Positions 1-13,157 of a stretch of 64,000 bases of DNA are shown here, piece by piece. Source of the stretch: Sipunculus nudus. Its lineage: Eukaryota; Annelida; Sipuncula; Golfingiida; Sipunculidae. How positions within the stretch are numbered: the stretch's first letter is position 1; each line of letters opens with the position of its first letter. Location of the stretch: positions 49,013,678 through 49,077,677 of the forward strand of contig CM049307.1 of assembly GCA_026874595.1 (NCBI GenBank), read 5' to 3'. Position numbers and translations under genes: made by a program. The notes under the pieces were generated by a model. That model was given only the letters and a program-made list of their open reading frames with translations. It was not told the origin of the DNA and made no database searches.

Positions 1-578
1 AAAAGTTCTCAGCCAATTAATTAATTATAGAATTCCAGATGATTGGAATATATAATATAACATGTTATACCGAACACGAATGAAGGTTAGTATGGGCAAC
101 TAAAGTGTTTTTAAGTCCGTGACGTCTGTCACCGAATTACGTTTTATGATATGTATATATTAATATATCTATTTTTATATATTAGTTAGTGTATCACTAA
201 TTAATATAATTACTGACGGCCTGGCAGGTCTATTTGAAATGGATATATGAACCCCCCCCCTCCCCTCAACAAAGTTTAGTGAATTTCAAGTGATGTCGTT
301 ATGATTGACAACTTTGCGGTATTAATGCCCGTAAATAGATTCTTTATTGCATGGGACTGCATCAAAAGCTGCATATTCATATATCAATATTGATATCAAT
401 GGCTTGATGCTTATTCACAAGTATAAATTAGAAATAGGAGCGGCGAATGCGTGGTACAATTCTATGCATGTGTGCCATATGTAAATGTGGTGGAACCAGT
501 CCTGCATGGTATAGGCACCTCCATAAAGCGAGCACCTCTCTGTATAGGTTTTATTAATTTTTATCAAGTCCCGTTGTT
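1..578. other. Unannotated AT-rich sequence
   Basis: Contains a short C run (251-260) and short TA-rich patches. I see no gene or repeat family in it. Confidence 0.5.
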
Positions 579-2467
579 AGCTCAGCTGACTGAAAGTCAT
601 CTGAGCTGTAGCGATCACTCTTTGTCCGTCGTCCGTCTGTCCGTCTGTCTGTCCGTTAACCAGGCACAAATCGTAACCATTGGACCTGGAATCTTCTTTC
701 TTGACATCCAGGGAGTTCCATGAAAAATATCCTTGGAAACCTGAAATTAGGTCTCTGTTACCCATAACCTCTGAGCTATGGGGCTCCGAAGTACCCCCCA
801 TAATAATGGAAAATTTGATACAAAAGTAGGGTGCAAATCATAACCATGGGGCCCAGAATCTTCTAACTTGACGTCCTGAGAGTTCCTCAAAAGTTCTCAC
901 TGATGGTCATGATATTTGGCATACATATTGATTATGAGATGTTTCATCTGTTTCTGCAGACTGGTGGCGCCACCTCTATTTTTCGATTTTTTATGAATTG
1001 TTTTCTCTATTTTTGAGACCTTTAAAAATGTGAACATCTGTTAACAGGGCACAAATCGTAAGACCTGACCTAGAATCTTCATTCTTGACATTCTGAGAAA
1101 CCTATAAAAATTCTCCATGGAAAGCAGAAATTAGGTCTCTGTTACCCATATCCTTCGAGCTATGGGGCCCCAAAATACCACCCAGAATAGTAAAAAAATT
1201 TCATAAAAAAACTTCAATATCTGATTAACTACATCACTGATAGTCACGATTTTTGGCATACATATTACCTGTATTTTTCAAATTTTTACAATTTTTTTCT
1301 CTATTTTTGAGACCTTTAAGGATGTCGTTATCTGTCAACAGGGTTCAAATTGGACCTAGAATCTTCATTCTTGACACACAGGGGGACTATGAAAAGTCCC
1401 CATGGAAACCTGAAAGTAGGTCTCTGTTACCCATATCCTTTGAGCTATGGCACTCCAAAGTAAAGCTCAGAATAATGGAAATTTTGATACAAAAGATGAA
1501 GTATCTGAACAACTAATGCAGAAATCGCCATAATTGTTTGTATGGATTTTATCATGGAGTGTTTCATCAGTTTCTGCAGCCTGGTGGCACCACATATATT
1601 TTTTCGGGCTTTTTTTTTCAAATTTTTTTCTCTATTTTTGAGACCTTTAAAGAAATGAACATCTGTTAACATGGCACAAATAATAACAACTGGACCTAGA
1701 ATCTACATTTTTCACACAGGGAGACCCATGAAAAATCTCCATGGAAACCTGAAATAAGGTCTCTGTTACCCATATCCATTAAGTTGTATGGCTCCAAAAT
1801 ACCCCCCAGAATAATGAAAAATTTGATACAAAAATTCCAGTATCTCAGTAACTTCAACACTGATGCTCATGATTTTTGGCATACATATTGATCATGACAT
1901 GTTCCATCAGTTTTAGCAGACTGAGTGTGCCACCTCTATTTTTTTTTAATTTTTACGAATTATTTTCTCTATTTTTGAGACCTTTAAAGATGTGGTTATC
2001 TGTCAACAGGGTACAAATTGTAACAACTGGACCTAGAATCTTCATTCTTGTCATGCAAGGAGGCCCATTAAAAGTGTGTGTGGAAACCTGAATTTAGGTC
2101 TCTGTTACCCATATCCTTCAAGCTAAAGGACTCAAAAGTATCCCTCAGAATAATGGAAAATTTGATACAAAAGCTGAGGTATCTGAACAACTAATCCAGA
2201 GACCACCATGCTTCTTTGCATTGATACTGACCATTAAGTGTTTTTATTAGTTTCTGCAGACTGGTGGAGCCACCTGTATTTTTTTTTAAGTTTACGCATT
2301 TTTTTCTCTAATTTTGAGATATATTAATACAGACACAATCTCAGCCTGTTGGTTAATCTGTTTGATGCTTCAGTTGAATGGTTATATACTACCATTCAGA
2401 TGATAAAATTTCCTTTTGCTAATCTCTTCCCAGTCAGCTGAGCGTCATGACCCATGGGTCACTTGTT
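579..2467 (+). mobile_element. AGCTCAGCTGACT-family repeat element, copy 1
   Basis: It starts AGCTCAGCTGACTGAAAGTCA, runs through a GTCCGTC-rich patch, and ends at the typical AGTCAGCTGAGCGTCATGACC...GGTCACTTGTT. The two ends carry TCAGCTGACT / AGTCAGCTGA as short inverted repeats. In between are about five imperfect tandem units of about 330 bp. The phrase TTTTGAGACC falls at 1015, 1309, 1640 and 1977, with a decayed copy near 2316. The units hold GGTGGCGCCACC (963-974) and decayed versions of it. No protein is encoded. The class is unknown; it resembles a non-autonomous DNA transposon with internal tandem repeats. Confidence 0.75.
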
Positions 2468-2556
2468 ACTCCTCCTTGTTATTATTATGTGACCAGGACC
2501 GTCATTTAGTGGGCAGTTTATAAAATGGACAGTTGATCTATAATATAGAGGTTTCA

Positions 2557-2559
<3 letters not shown>

Positions 2560-2607
<48 letters not shown>
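2560..2607. repeat. (AT)n microsatellite
   Basis: Uninterrupted AT dinucleotides just after the copy 1 element. Confidence 0.95.
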
Positions 2608-2611
<4 letters not shown>

Positions 2612-3050
2612 CACACTCATATGGTTATCTCATATAGCTATTTAAACGATTAACGGTTCTATATTATTCTGGATTTATAGAATAATATAGAGGTTTTCAA
2701 TGGTGTTCCGTGTCTTATTTTGGGGTGAGGTATTCTCAGCTGTGGGTCATGGGGTCAGATACCAATTCCCTTTTGGCGACAGCCAAGGCGTGTTATAGTT
2801 GTTAGGTGTAAGTTCAGTCAAGTACAAACTGAAATGCAATATGTAAATGTTTGCTATGGTCACCACAATAGTGTAACGGGACCGCCCTATAATCAAATCT
2901 GTACTCCAAGCTGTCACTTACGTTTATCTTTCTCATATTTATATAATTTCATTTCAAGAATTTTAGAAGAACACCTTCCTAGAATTTTGTACTTGTACTG
3001 AATAAGTTAATACAGTATGCTACACATATATATACGGATAATATACGTAT

Positions 3051-3052
<2 letters not shown>
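2608..3052. other. Unannotated sequence
   Basis: AT-rich sequence between two microsatellites. No gene, RNA or repeat family recognised. Confidence 0.5.

Positions 3053-3142
<90 letters not shown>
3053..3142. repeat. (AT)n(AC)n(AT)n compound microsatellite
   Basis: Two AT tracts separated by a short AC tract (about 3094-3106). The Tyr/Ile-repeat ORFs reported on both strands here are translations of this tract. Confidence 0.95.
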
Positions 3143-3146
<4 letters not shown>

Positions 3147-3281
3147 ATAACATATATATGTATTTATACATATATAATCAAAGTAATACAAAGAGCAATT
3201 CAATACATCATAGTGAAAGTACTCAACCATGCAGGGGAGCATGCATTAATAACGTATCGTATACGGTCAGTTTTACTTCAT

Positions 3282-3339
3282 GTACGACAGACTTGTTTCG
3301 TGAGTATACAGCTGACTAGCCGGCACACTCATCAGGTAC
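3282..3339 (-). ncRNA. Possible hammerhead ribozyme (minus strand)
   Basis: Read on the minus strand, the parts occur in the correct order. Stem I strand GTAC (3339-3336) is followed by core CTGATGA (3335-3329), a 29-nt stem II region (3328-3300), GAAA (3299-3296), a 2-bp stem III with 4-nt loop (CA-AGTC-TG, 3295-3288), TC at 3287-3286 (cleavage site), and the second stem I strand GTAC (3285-3282). All core bases fit. Stem II is poor: GTG/CAC closes it, but the rest pairs badly. Hammerheads with very short stem III occur in Penelope-like elements and metazoan retrozymes. Chance assembly is possible. Confidence 0.4.
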
Positions 3340-3345
3340 TCTGAG

Positions 3346-4455
3346 TATATATACTATATGTATTATGTATTATAATATATACATATATCGGTTGTTAATC
3401 CGATTTCGCTTCAGTTTGAAAAGAATCGGTTCTCCCGGTCTGGCACCCATTTTTATTTTCACAGAGAGGTTGAAATGATGAGCAACCGTAAAGTAGCATT
3501 TATATAGTTTTTATAATAACAATAATGAAAAACAAGTGTTCCACATTCCGGTACATTTCATATATATGTTAATACTTCAGCAAAGAGACCAATCACGAAT
3601 GCAACGCATGGATGGTAAACAATATAACGAAAATGATGCAGGTACAGGAAATCCAGCTCTGGCGATGACGCCGATGACAATAAGGTTATGCAAATATATA
3701 TATATATATATGTTCCAGGATCTAAGGCATTATAATCCTCATGGAAGTCACGACATCCAACTGTTTTATTTACTCTAAAAGTATATTTTAACGTGGTTGA
3801 TCCTTATCTGTGCAGTTATATAGAGGACACTATGCAGTTAATTGAATTTCTTTATGTGTACAGTTCTAAAGTTTTGTTTTAGTTACAGAATCAACCACTT
3901 TTAAGTGAAAATTGAGTACATAATTAATTATTCATTTTTATCGATCACGCATATCAGCCTATGCACTTTATAATTAACATGGAAACATTCTGCTATATTT
4001 TGAATAATTTTGCAAATTTTCAGTATTTCATAACAAATTGATCTTTGTGACTATGTATAGTCCCTTGTCTTTCAACTGCATTATTGTCAGGCACTATTTC
4101 ATTGGAGGATATGTGGAATATAGCGGAATGGATTCCTTAACTTTTTTGGACTGTATTGTACCAGATTTTTTATTCAGCATTTTGTCTCAACAAGTTTCCT
4201 ATGGCCCCCTAGCTGCATGGGCGACATATCCTTTCCTGCGTGCATGCCTTCGAGGCCAACCGGACATTTTCATGTCTCGGTCGAGCGGAAACAACAAGTA
4301 CACAACCGAGTTTTTCTCAATTTATCCGGGATCTATTGCAGGAACAAGATGAAATGACGATATATACCGAGTGATATTATTCGGAGAATATTTTGTCTTC
4401 TGAAGTCAGAAAAATCCCCGACAATAGGACACATGCAGGATGTACGACAGACATA

Positions 4456-4456
<1 letters not shown>
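3346..4456. other. Unannotated sequence
   Basis: The stretch includes a 104-codon ORF (4038-4352) without recognisable motifs and no splice or codon evidence. I take it as non-coding. Confidence 0.5.

Positions 4457-4518
<62 letters not shown>
4457..4518. repeat. (AT)n microsatellite
   Basis: About 60 bp of AT dinucleotides with TTAAT at both edges. Confidence 0.95.
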
Positions 4519-4521
<3 letters not shown>

Positions 4522-4696
4522 TACTCGCTCCAAGTTTAGGTCGCGTGGTAGGGGGTATATAGTGGAGCTATATATATATAGAGGAACAATTGTGATATTA
4601 TGTAATTATATTCATATATATATCAAATATATATCAAAGATATATCAAATATATGCACTCCCTTGTACATAAAAAACATTTTCTGCCGTGGTATTT

Positions 4697-4954
4697 TAAG
4701 GGCTGCATCCAGGATTTCCTGCAAGGGGGCTACTACATCGGTATTGACCAACCAAACATGCTTTAAAAATGGAAACTTTCATTACAGACCAAAAAATACA
4801 GTAACAGGTCCTATTTACTTGTAATTTATAGTATAACTGAAATGAAAATATTTTACCATGTCTGTAAACATGTAAGATAAATAATAAGTTAAGCGTTTGT
4901 AAGGATGGGGCGGGGGAGGGGTGCATCCGCTTCACACCCCTGGATCCGTCCCTG
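4697..4954. mobile_element. hAT-like inverted-repeat element (CAGGGGCGGATCC type)
   Basis: The left end GGCTGCATCCAGGA and the right end CCCCTGGATCCGTCCCTG are imperfect inverted repeats of the CAGGGGCGGATCC consensus shared with elements near 11.1 and 35.5 kb. About 260 bp long and non-coding. I could not find a clean 8-bp target duplication. Confidence 0.5.
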
Positions 4955-5313
4955 ATTCTGCACTCATTTTATTTTTCATTTTTGCTCTGTAATGAAATTG
5001 AAATTGAAACGTGACTCAATTCTACACTTTGGTATTCCACTTCTTATAATAAATCCATACCTCCACTTAATGCTTTTATACACAAGTTTTCGCCCCCCCT
5101 TTTTTTTGCTTATGATCATCGGCCAACCTCTAGAGATAAAAACTTCATAATTTCAATTATGATTTGAGCGATGTCAGCGTAAAAACCGGGAATAAATTAT
5201 GCGAATAAAATTGATTCGTTCGAAGAGAGGCTCGTTAATGTAGGAAACCAAAGAGGAAAAACTAAGCGGAAAAAGAAAAAGGTTTTAAATACTATCATGA
5301 ATCACGAGTTTGT

Positions 5314-5315
<2 letters not shown>

Positions 5316-5366
<51 letters not shown>
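5316..5366. repeat. (AT)n microsatellite
   Basis: About 50 bp of AT dinucleotides. Confidence 0.95.
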
Positions 5367-5370
<4 letters not shown>

Positions 5371-6044
5371 TTAAAATGTTATCCGTTTCCTAATCCTATC
5401 ATGAGATTTCACTGTTTCCCATGTACTATAGTTAGAAACAAACTGATGTCAGTCACTTCCGTGTTAAGCTAAACTCGGAAGTGCCAGACTTAATTGGGCC
5501 TATATACAGGACATAATTACCAACGTCACACTGTAGGGAAAATCCAGACGTTAACCCAGAGAAGAACATATATAAACTCTTCCAGGTCTTAGTTTTCTTC
5601 CTTTTAGAAACATGGAATAACTCATATCTTTCATTTTGATCAACATTAGTAATAAATGAAGGCCTCCCGCATTTTTACGTTTTTCCCGCCTTCCGGACAG
5701 CATCTGGTCGCTTCATGATTATTTCAAGTATTTCATTTTTTATTATTCTTGTAGGACGAAACAATTCTGCGAATTAGCACAAAGGCGAAACTAATGTTTG
5801 TGTGTAACTTGGGTTGTTTGATCTAATAGACTTGCTTTTCATGTAAATATGTTCATCACGTTACACACATGATCGTCACTGAGCAGCTATGTTTATCTAT
5901 GAATACCCCATCAACTGTCCGGTATTCAACGACCCATGCGAGTCCTTGGCAAAATAGTGACGCAAATACGCAGTGGTCAGTGACGCTAGCACATCTAATT
6001 GATCTTAAGGAACGTTGTACACCCCACGGGAGTTTATGAGCGCA
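5367..6044. other. Unannotated sequence upstream of the Pc promoter
   Basis: No repeat family or ORF of note. Sequence becomes more G+C-rich toward 6 kb. Confidence 0.4.
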
Positions 6045-6376
6045 GTTAGGCCAATGAATTGGGCGTTGGGCCGGTTGCAAAACACGGTAGATGACCCGAC
6101 CTCGCAGTGGGATAAGTAAACAACAAGAGCGTTCACTGGTAATCGGAGAAATAAGTTTTATTTATATCATGTATTGGTTGCCGAGCGTGTGAAATACATT
6201 GGCCGATGAGCTGGGCTGGCGCATGGGCGTCTCTGACGTCATACAATATTTTGGTATTGATAGCTATCACCTGGCACACAAGCGAGATTGCTCGAAGCTT
6301 CCAAGTCACAGCGACCAGCGCACGGGGCGGTATAAGGGCCATATGCTCTGAGATTTGACAAGATTATACGTGAACT
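6045..6376 (+). promoter_or_regulatory. Putative Pc promoter and 5' UTR
   Basis: Upstream of the start codon are a CCAAT box (6051-6055), two inverted CCAAT boxes (6173-6177 and 6198-6202), a perfect cAMP-response element TGACGTCA (6234-6241) and a TATA-like TATAAG (6331-6336) about 46 bp before the ATG. The stretch is richer in G+C and CpG than its surroundings. The start of transcription cannot be placed from sequence. If the TATA-like box is used, the 5' UTR would be very short. Confidence 0.5.
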
Positions 6377-6436
6377 ATGGAAGGACACGGCAAAATTTTT
6401 ACAGCAGATTGTATACTAAAGTCTAGGCTACGGAGG
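6377..6436 (+). CDS. Pc: Pc exon 1 (start codon, first chromodomain strand)
   Basis: Encodes residues 1-20, MEGHGKIFTADCILKSRLRR. This aligns without gaps to the CBX2 start (VFAAECILSKRLRK). F8 is the first aromatic-cage residue. A10 sits where Pc-class proteins have a small hydrophobic residue and HP1 has an acidic one. The exon ends in phase 0 at donor GTATGT (6437). The start context has G at +4. The same junction splits vertebrate CBX genes between the KR-basic turn and the GKxEYLVKW strand. Confidence 0.93.
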
Positions 6437-9306
6437 GTATGTATTTTACCAGTGTGTCATTCACGCTAAATCTTCAATTTTCGCGTTTTAAAACCCGTCT
6501 CCCTGTGATATCGTTACTGTTGCTTGATGTAAACAAACAAGTCGTCCATAACACTGGCACATGTATTTGTTTACTTCTGTTTGCAGGGTCGCTTGGAATA
6601 CCTAGTGAAATGGCAAGGTTATTCATCAAAGTAAGTACAGTTTCTGATATGGTTGTATTTGCTGTTGTTCACGATAACAGAGTCTTAGTTGATGTAAACA
6701 ACCCCTGGGAGCTTGGCGGGATATTTTTTTTTTTCATCAGCCCAGCTAGGAATTCTGGGAACGGTCGGGCCTGGTCACTGAAAACGTGTACAAAATGTCA
6801 GTCGCAGGAGTCTTAAAAGCAGTTCTATACATTTTTAAAACATGGTTGCTCAACGAAGGATACTTAGGTAAAATGATGAAATGATTAAGCATATTCGAAT
6901 ATCACCATGCTGTATTTACTGTAGATGTCGCTTTCATCTGGCATATTAAGATTTCGTCAGCAAATATCTCGGTTGACTTGGTATGTCGCAATGTTATGTG
7001 GGTATCTAAGGTGGCATTTTTGCAATGTTTGGCAAGATAAGCATTTGCGTAGGACCTTGCAAAAAAAGAAACGACAAGTCTTCGTAATGCACTTCGTGTT
7101 AGTTAGTTAACGCTGGTTCATTGATTAATTGTATTAATAGTAATACGCAATTTGTGAATAGTAACGATTGTTAGATAAGTACGTTAACGATGAATAATTA
7201 TCGGTTGTCACAGACCGGAAATATGAAATAGAATGCAAAATTTGAATATGATTCAGGAAACTTCGGGTTAATATCCATTCAGTGACTACTTTCATTTTAG
7301 AATATTAGACAGGCCTTTATTGATTCGATTAAAAGTTAGTTCCGAGTCAGGTGTTAGGGTGACGCATGTTGACATGGCAACCGTCGTTACATATATACCG
7401 ACTGCTCTGCAGCTCAAATGCAGCCAAGGAATTTAAACTTTCGAAACGCCCGTTCATGAAAAAGAGGGTAATTAATTAAAACAGAGTAGCTGACATTGCA
7501 ACCGCAGCATAAACAAGTGTTTTTTTTTTACGTACACCAGCCGTATAACAGTTAGGGCAAGTGAAACCAGTGTGATAAGAAAACTGGATTTTGAAATTTA
7601 TACAGTCAAAACTGTTCTTCATATCAACGAATGACGGGTATGGAGTTAGATTTTTTTCAGATTGTGAAATTAGTCGGGATGCAATGTCATGCAATTATTT
7701 TTTTGTCAGTGCCGGGTTTCCGGGGGGGGGGGGGGGGGGGGTTGGTTAGGCAGTAAACTTGTTTCTTTTTCATCTCTTTGCCACTTGATATGTGTTTGCA
7801 CATTCATCGTACATATTATAATTAAAATAAAATTTAGACTTAGTTAGACATATTGTACTGAAACAACCATTTTTATCCAAACGAGTTCTACAGTAGCAGA
7901 AATGTAGGACTCCAGCGACAGGTCTGTACCAGTTAATTCCGGTTGATACTGGCCTGCCCATCACAGTCCAGTCTGATGATTTGAATGACCCTGGCCCCAT
8001 TCAAGCATTTGTTAATATACTTGATATGAAGGTTATTGTTCACGGTCGCGTTTAAACTATTGACGCAAACATTATATAAGTTTACTCGTAAACTTGACCG
8101 CTAGACATCGGCATAGTAACGGTGTGAATCATTCGGGATCACGCAGAGCCTAAATCGGTCACATGGCGGGAGGGAGAACCAGTTCCGACTGGAGAGTTCA
8201 CCAGACGTCAGTGGCAATACACGTTACATGGTTATATAGCGCATTATAGGACAACGGGGAGAGTGAGTACGGTTGCCCCCTCCTCCCATCCAAGGGCGCA
8301 ATTTCCTTTAGTCATAAGTGTGGCGGGGTGGCGATAATAATAATCCATAAATAAAGATATGGTTCATGCATCTAAATAACGATTCAAAATTGCTTTAGAT
8401 GGTTCTTTCATAAGCATGATAGTGAAGTAATAAACGGGTCATTGTGTAGTGTTACTTGATTGGCTGTATAAGTATCTTATGGAAAATCTATATTTTCGAA
8501 CTATTATCTCTCATTATCAGATGTTTCTTTTACACACTTCGTATTAACCTCCGAAATTCAATAGTTCTTATAATGTTCATGGATTAAAGCAGAACTTGAT
8601 TTCTATTGCGTGAGGTCATTTTTTTTATCGGCAGAATGTATGGGAGCGGATAACATTTGGTATGTACCCTGTTAGCATGCAAGTCCCATGAACTCCCACA
8701 CCATATATCGCCAATGGCACCATTTTAAAGATAACAAGAATAGAGTTCCAGGGGCTAAACGATGTAAATCTGTCGTTTTATGAGCCTAAATTTATTTACA
8801 GAAAAAATAAGGTACATTAATGGATGAGACATGTAATCACATTTATATTTATTATATGTATATATTTAGGTGACGTTGCAACGCGAGGTATTGAAAATTT
8901 AAACAGAATTTCGGTGTTTTATTAGATTAAATAGTCACCAAACCTATCACGTATATATGTGTAAAGTGCACAACTCTAGTGCCACCGTTTTATAAATTTC
9001 TATGACTGATGACCCGCTACTGTGACAGCGAGAAGGCGTATACATATAATATACTAAGTTCATGACCATGACACTTCAGAACTTAGTAATAACGACAATG
9101 AAGCCCACGCATGCATACACTAACTTTCTGTTCCTGTTTTACGAAACTTTGGTACATTTGTACTTGAAGAATTATAGCAGACATTCAAAGTCTATGTCAT
9201 ATGTGCTTTTAGATTGGGTCATCAATAGAGTATCTGTTAGGTATAGGTGGTCGTACACACGCCTTTACGCATGGTATTGTGAAAAGGGGTTACGCATGAC
9301 CACACA

Positions 9307-9343
<37 letters not shown>

Positions 9344-9937
9344 ATGTATATTTGCTGATGTTTGAATGATACCATAACATTCCCAGAAGTTTAAAGAATT
9401 TCAGAGGAGAGCTCCCATACAGAAAACCGTATATGTACTGATGGATGTCCAGATTGCAACATTCACAGAATTATGAAAACATTAAGAGACAACAGCCAAA
9501 AATATCGACCATCCTAAAAATAAAAATGAAACGGTAGGGAACACTGCATGCATAAGAGAAATAAATGGGTTTATATGGATTTTGATTAACACTTTGGGAT
9601 ACAAAAATGAAACATAGACAAGAGAAAACAGTAAAAGTATGGTCCCGTTGGCAAGAAATACAGGCAAAGCCTCGCCCTGGAAGTCTCGTGAGATTTGAAC
9701 AGAAATGACCGTGTTGTCCATAAAAAAAGAGCTGATAGTCAGGAAAGAGTTATTACTGCATGGACACAGTTGTTTATGTTTGCATGCATGGTATACGTTG
9801 AAACGCCCTTTTATGGCGGAAGTTTAACAGTTGGCAGAACTCATTATCTTATAGCTTTAAAGTAGCTAGCACCATGTAAGCCACTGCCAACATATTATTA
9901 TCACTTCCGAGCGAACACGCAGTAATCATTTTTCTTG

Positions 9938-9989
<52 letters not shown>

Positions 9990-12900
9990 TACGTTTAACG
10001 ATAGTAAAATGTTGATAAAGTCATAAGTGCGGATGTTATTTACGACAGCAGTACACGGCAGTGTATGTGGAAGGAACTGACAGTTTATTGCTGATTCTGT
10101 GCTGAAGCCAACGAACTTGTTTGGCCCGTAAACAAAATAAATATGATTGTTTATCTCAACCAGGTAGACACAGGTCTACCAGGGGCCAAAAATGTGCGCA
10201 AAACATAGTGTAACGATACTAATCATGTCAGTATATACCCCAATGGGCGACTATAATGAATAAATCGCACTTTATATGTATATATGTAAAGTCCTATACA
10301 TTATGTACGTCATGAATTGGGTTAATCGAGGAAAGCACTTTCGTAACTCCGCAGGAATGTTGTGCAAGCTACATAAGTATCGATCTTTCGCTAAACTGCA
10401 AAGCCAAACACTGCTTTAATGGCCCAGCTGCTCGGTCTGTTTATCATGCCGCGGAAACCGATGACGGTAGTTGATTATTTATACTTTCCCGGAGTGCATC
10501 CCGTGCCGGTTTAGTGTCCATCCTGTCATGTTAACGTTTACTCCTGAAATGCGAAATCATAGTTTAAGCCACGCGAGAGGAAGCATGATTATTGTTTACG
10601 CCAGCAGATGCACTGGTTTGACTTTTGGGCTATTGTGCAGTATTTTTTAACAAAGGAATATTTTGCTTTGTTTATATCATATAACAAAGTTAAAGCACTT
10701 CTGATTCATTTTAGCAACTGTGTCATGGAACATTTAGCCATTCAGAAGGTTTAATCCCATTCTGGATATGGAGTGACAAAATAAAATGCAAATACGTGTA
10801 CCATATTCACAGTTTAACTACTCTATTTGTTACGAAAAAAATGTTATATATACCGTTCAGTCTAACAAATATTGCAAGCTTCAGACTTAAAAAAATTAAT
10901 TTGTGGAAAGAGGCCTACAGGAAAGTCGTACAAATTGCCCCCATTAACCCCCTGGGGTGAATACAAAGTTTCATGAGTGAAACAGAGCATGGCAGTTTGC
11001 AGTGAGCCCATATACCTCCGGCAAAGCCCAGCACCTCGTGTTTTTTTCCCGCACCTCATGCGGAACTCCATCTCACTTCAAGAGCGGATCTAGGCCTAAG
11101 GGGAGTGGATTACCATTTACAACAAGGAGTCAATATCTTTTAAACAGGTCCACATTTTCCAGAAGGGGATTAGCCGTAAAATATACCGAAGGAAAATATA
11201 CAAGAAAGGTGATTTTTCTAACGAACGGAGCTTAAAAGGGCTTGAAAGCCCCAAGCCCCCAACGCCTGGATCCGCCCCTGCACTCTTTTGGTGCCTCTAC
11301 GGCCCATGTTCATAACCTCTACAAACTTTCGTAGATATTGGTACAGCATAATTGTTTTAATCGTCAGAAACAAAGAAACAGAGAAAAAAAGAATCAGAAT
11401 AACAGACACAGGTGAAAACTTAACCTCCTTGGCGGAGACAGCGACCGTTGAACTAGCGTATGTACTCATGCAGTCTGTCCGGTTGTTGTGATTACAATAT
11501 AATTAATCAATGTCCAGATCGTAATCACAATGTGTAATCACAACATAAAAGAATAATAAAAAACAAAAGGGAACTTTATTAAAACGGAAGATCCTGAAAA
11601 TCAAATATTTGGCAGTAAAGCAGTCTGCTGTCGTTACTCTAGCTGCAGTCACGACTAAGCCTGTTGTCTGGCCGCTTTGTTTACATTCACTCTCTCGGCT
11701 CGTGTGTGAGACTAATCGTTTTAGCTGGTGGTTATAATATGAGAAAGGTATAACCGTTAATATTTAGAAGCGCAGAGTTAGTGTAAAGCGTTATAACACA
11801 CGCTTATGTTACTCTCGGGCGGTAAAATAGGAAATTTTAAAATTGGGTAGACGTGTCTGATATTTGTTGCCATGGTTACCAGATACCCAAAAGTCCTTTT
11901 GGGCTAAACTCCCATCACGTCACATCTACGCACGATCGTATAATATGGTCAACGCGCAATGAAGCAATGCAAACCCTGTCGGCACCATTCCGCCTGAGGC
12001 CGTTTCTATTTAAAACGTCCATCGGGCTTTGTGGGGATGGCCGGACTAGTTGTCTCAACTTTGAAATTTCAAAATCAAACTTTGGCACATTTCAAGGAAA
12101 AACCACCTGCTTACCTTTTATATGCGTATGCTTACAAAAAAATATTGATAACGTGAAGTCCTGACCAAGAAATAAAAACCCATGTTTATGTATTTTGAAT
12201 TAAAACAAATAATTGTCTAACAGATTTGAACTGACTACATTACACTCTTCACTACATTTGTTATACTATACGCCGCTGGTGCATTTAGAATTCCAATTGC
12301 ATTGTTGGCATAAGAGTTGTATACCTACAATTCCTAACCAGTAGTACATATGCGAATCTGATCATGCAGATATATGCATCTGTCGACTCGGTGTACATCT
12401 CATCAGTCGGTTTTGGTCAAAATACAGGCGCGGATCGAGGTTTTTTTTTGCAGGGAGGGGTCAACGGGTGTCATGCATAAATTTTTTTTAAAAAAAAGGT
12501 CGTTGGTAAAGAGCGGGGGGGGGGGGATGTCTCGACTCCCGAACTACCCCCCCCCCCCCCCCCTTCAGGAGCGCTTGAAATTTGAATACGAAAATCCACG
12601 GAAATGATTAAAAGCGACCATATTTTTGTATTTCGGCCAAATATGAGTGAACTAGGTCTTTAAAAGAACAAATAAACCCATAGAATACCCGAGAAGGCTT
12701 GTTGAGTTTAGTCGGCCTTCGCAAGAGTGGGTAATGTTAATCACGGGTGACAAAATTAGCAATTTGAAACTCAGCCCGACACTGCGGAAGTTTATTTCGT
12801 CTGTATGTACGACGTAATACCGGCCCCATGCATGCAGGAAATAATTCACTATACGCGTCGTTCTTTGAGCTGATACAAGGTCACACTGAAGCCTGCCGTT

Positions 12901-13093
12901 GGAGCAAATTCAGATTACCCCCTTTTCAGATTACCTTTGGTAACTTGAATCGATTTCAGATTACCCCGTACGGTTTCACATGACCCCTTCAAAACAGTTG
13001 TTTCTTTATGTTCATTCACTTAAAATTCATACATATAAGTTATTTTTTTTTTTTGATTGGTGACTGATAGGTGTGGAAGGGTAATCAGTGTTG

Positions 13094-13157
<64 letters not shown>

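Noticed and set aside
4038-4352. 104-codon ORF with hydrophobic stretches
   Set aside because: No recognisable motif, no supporting splice signals or neighbours, and a length expected by chance in 64 kb.
3281-4451. TGTACGACAGAC found at both 3281 and 4440 as evidence of a repeated ribozyme family
   Set aside because: The 12-bp match does not extend on either side, and shared 12-mers are expected by chance in 64 kb.
6439-6816. 125-codon + strand ORF over Pc exon 2
   Set aside because: It runs in a different frame from the chromodomain peptide. The true coding segment is the 44-nt exon 6587-6630.
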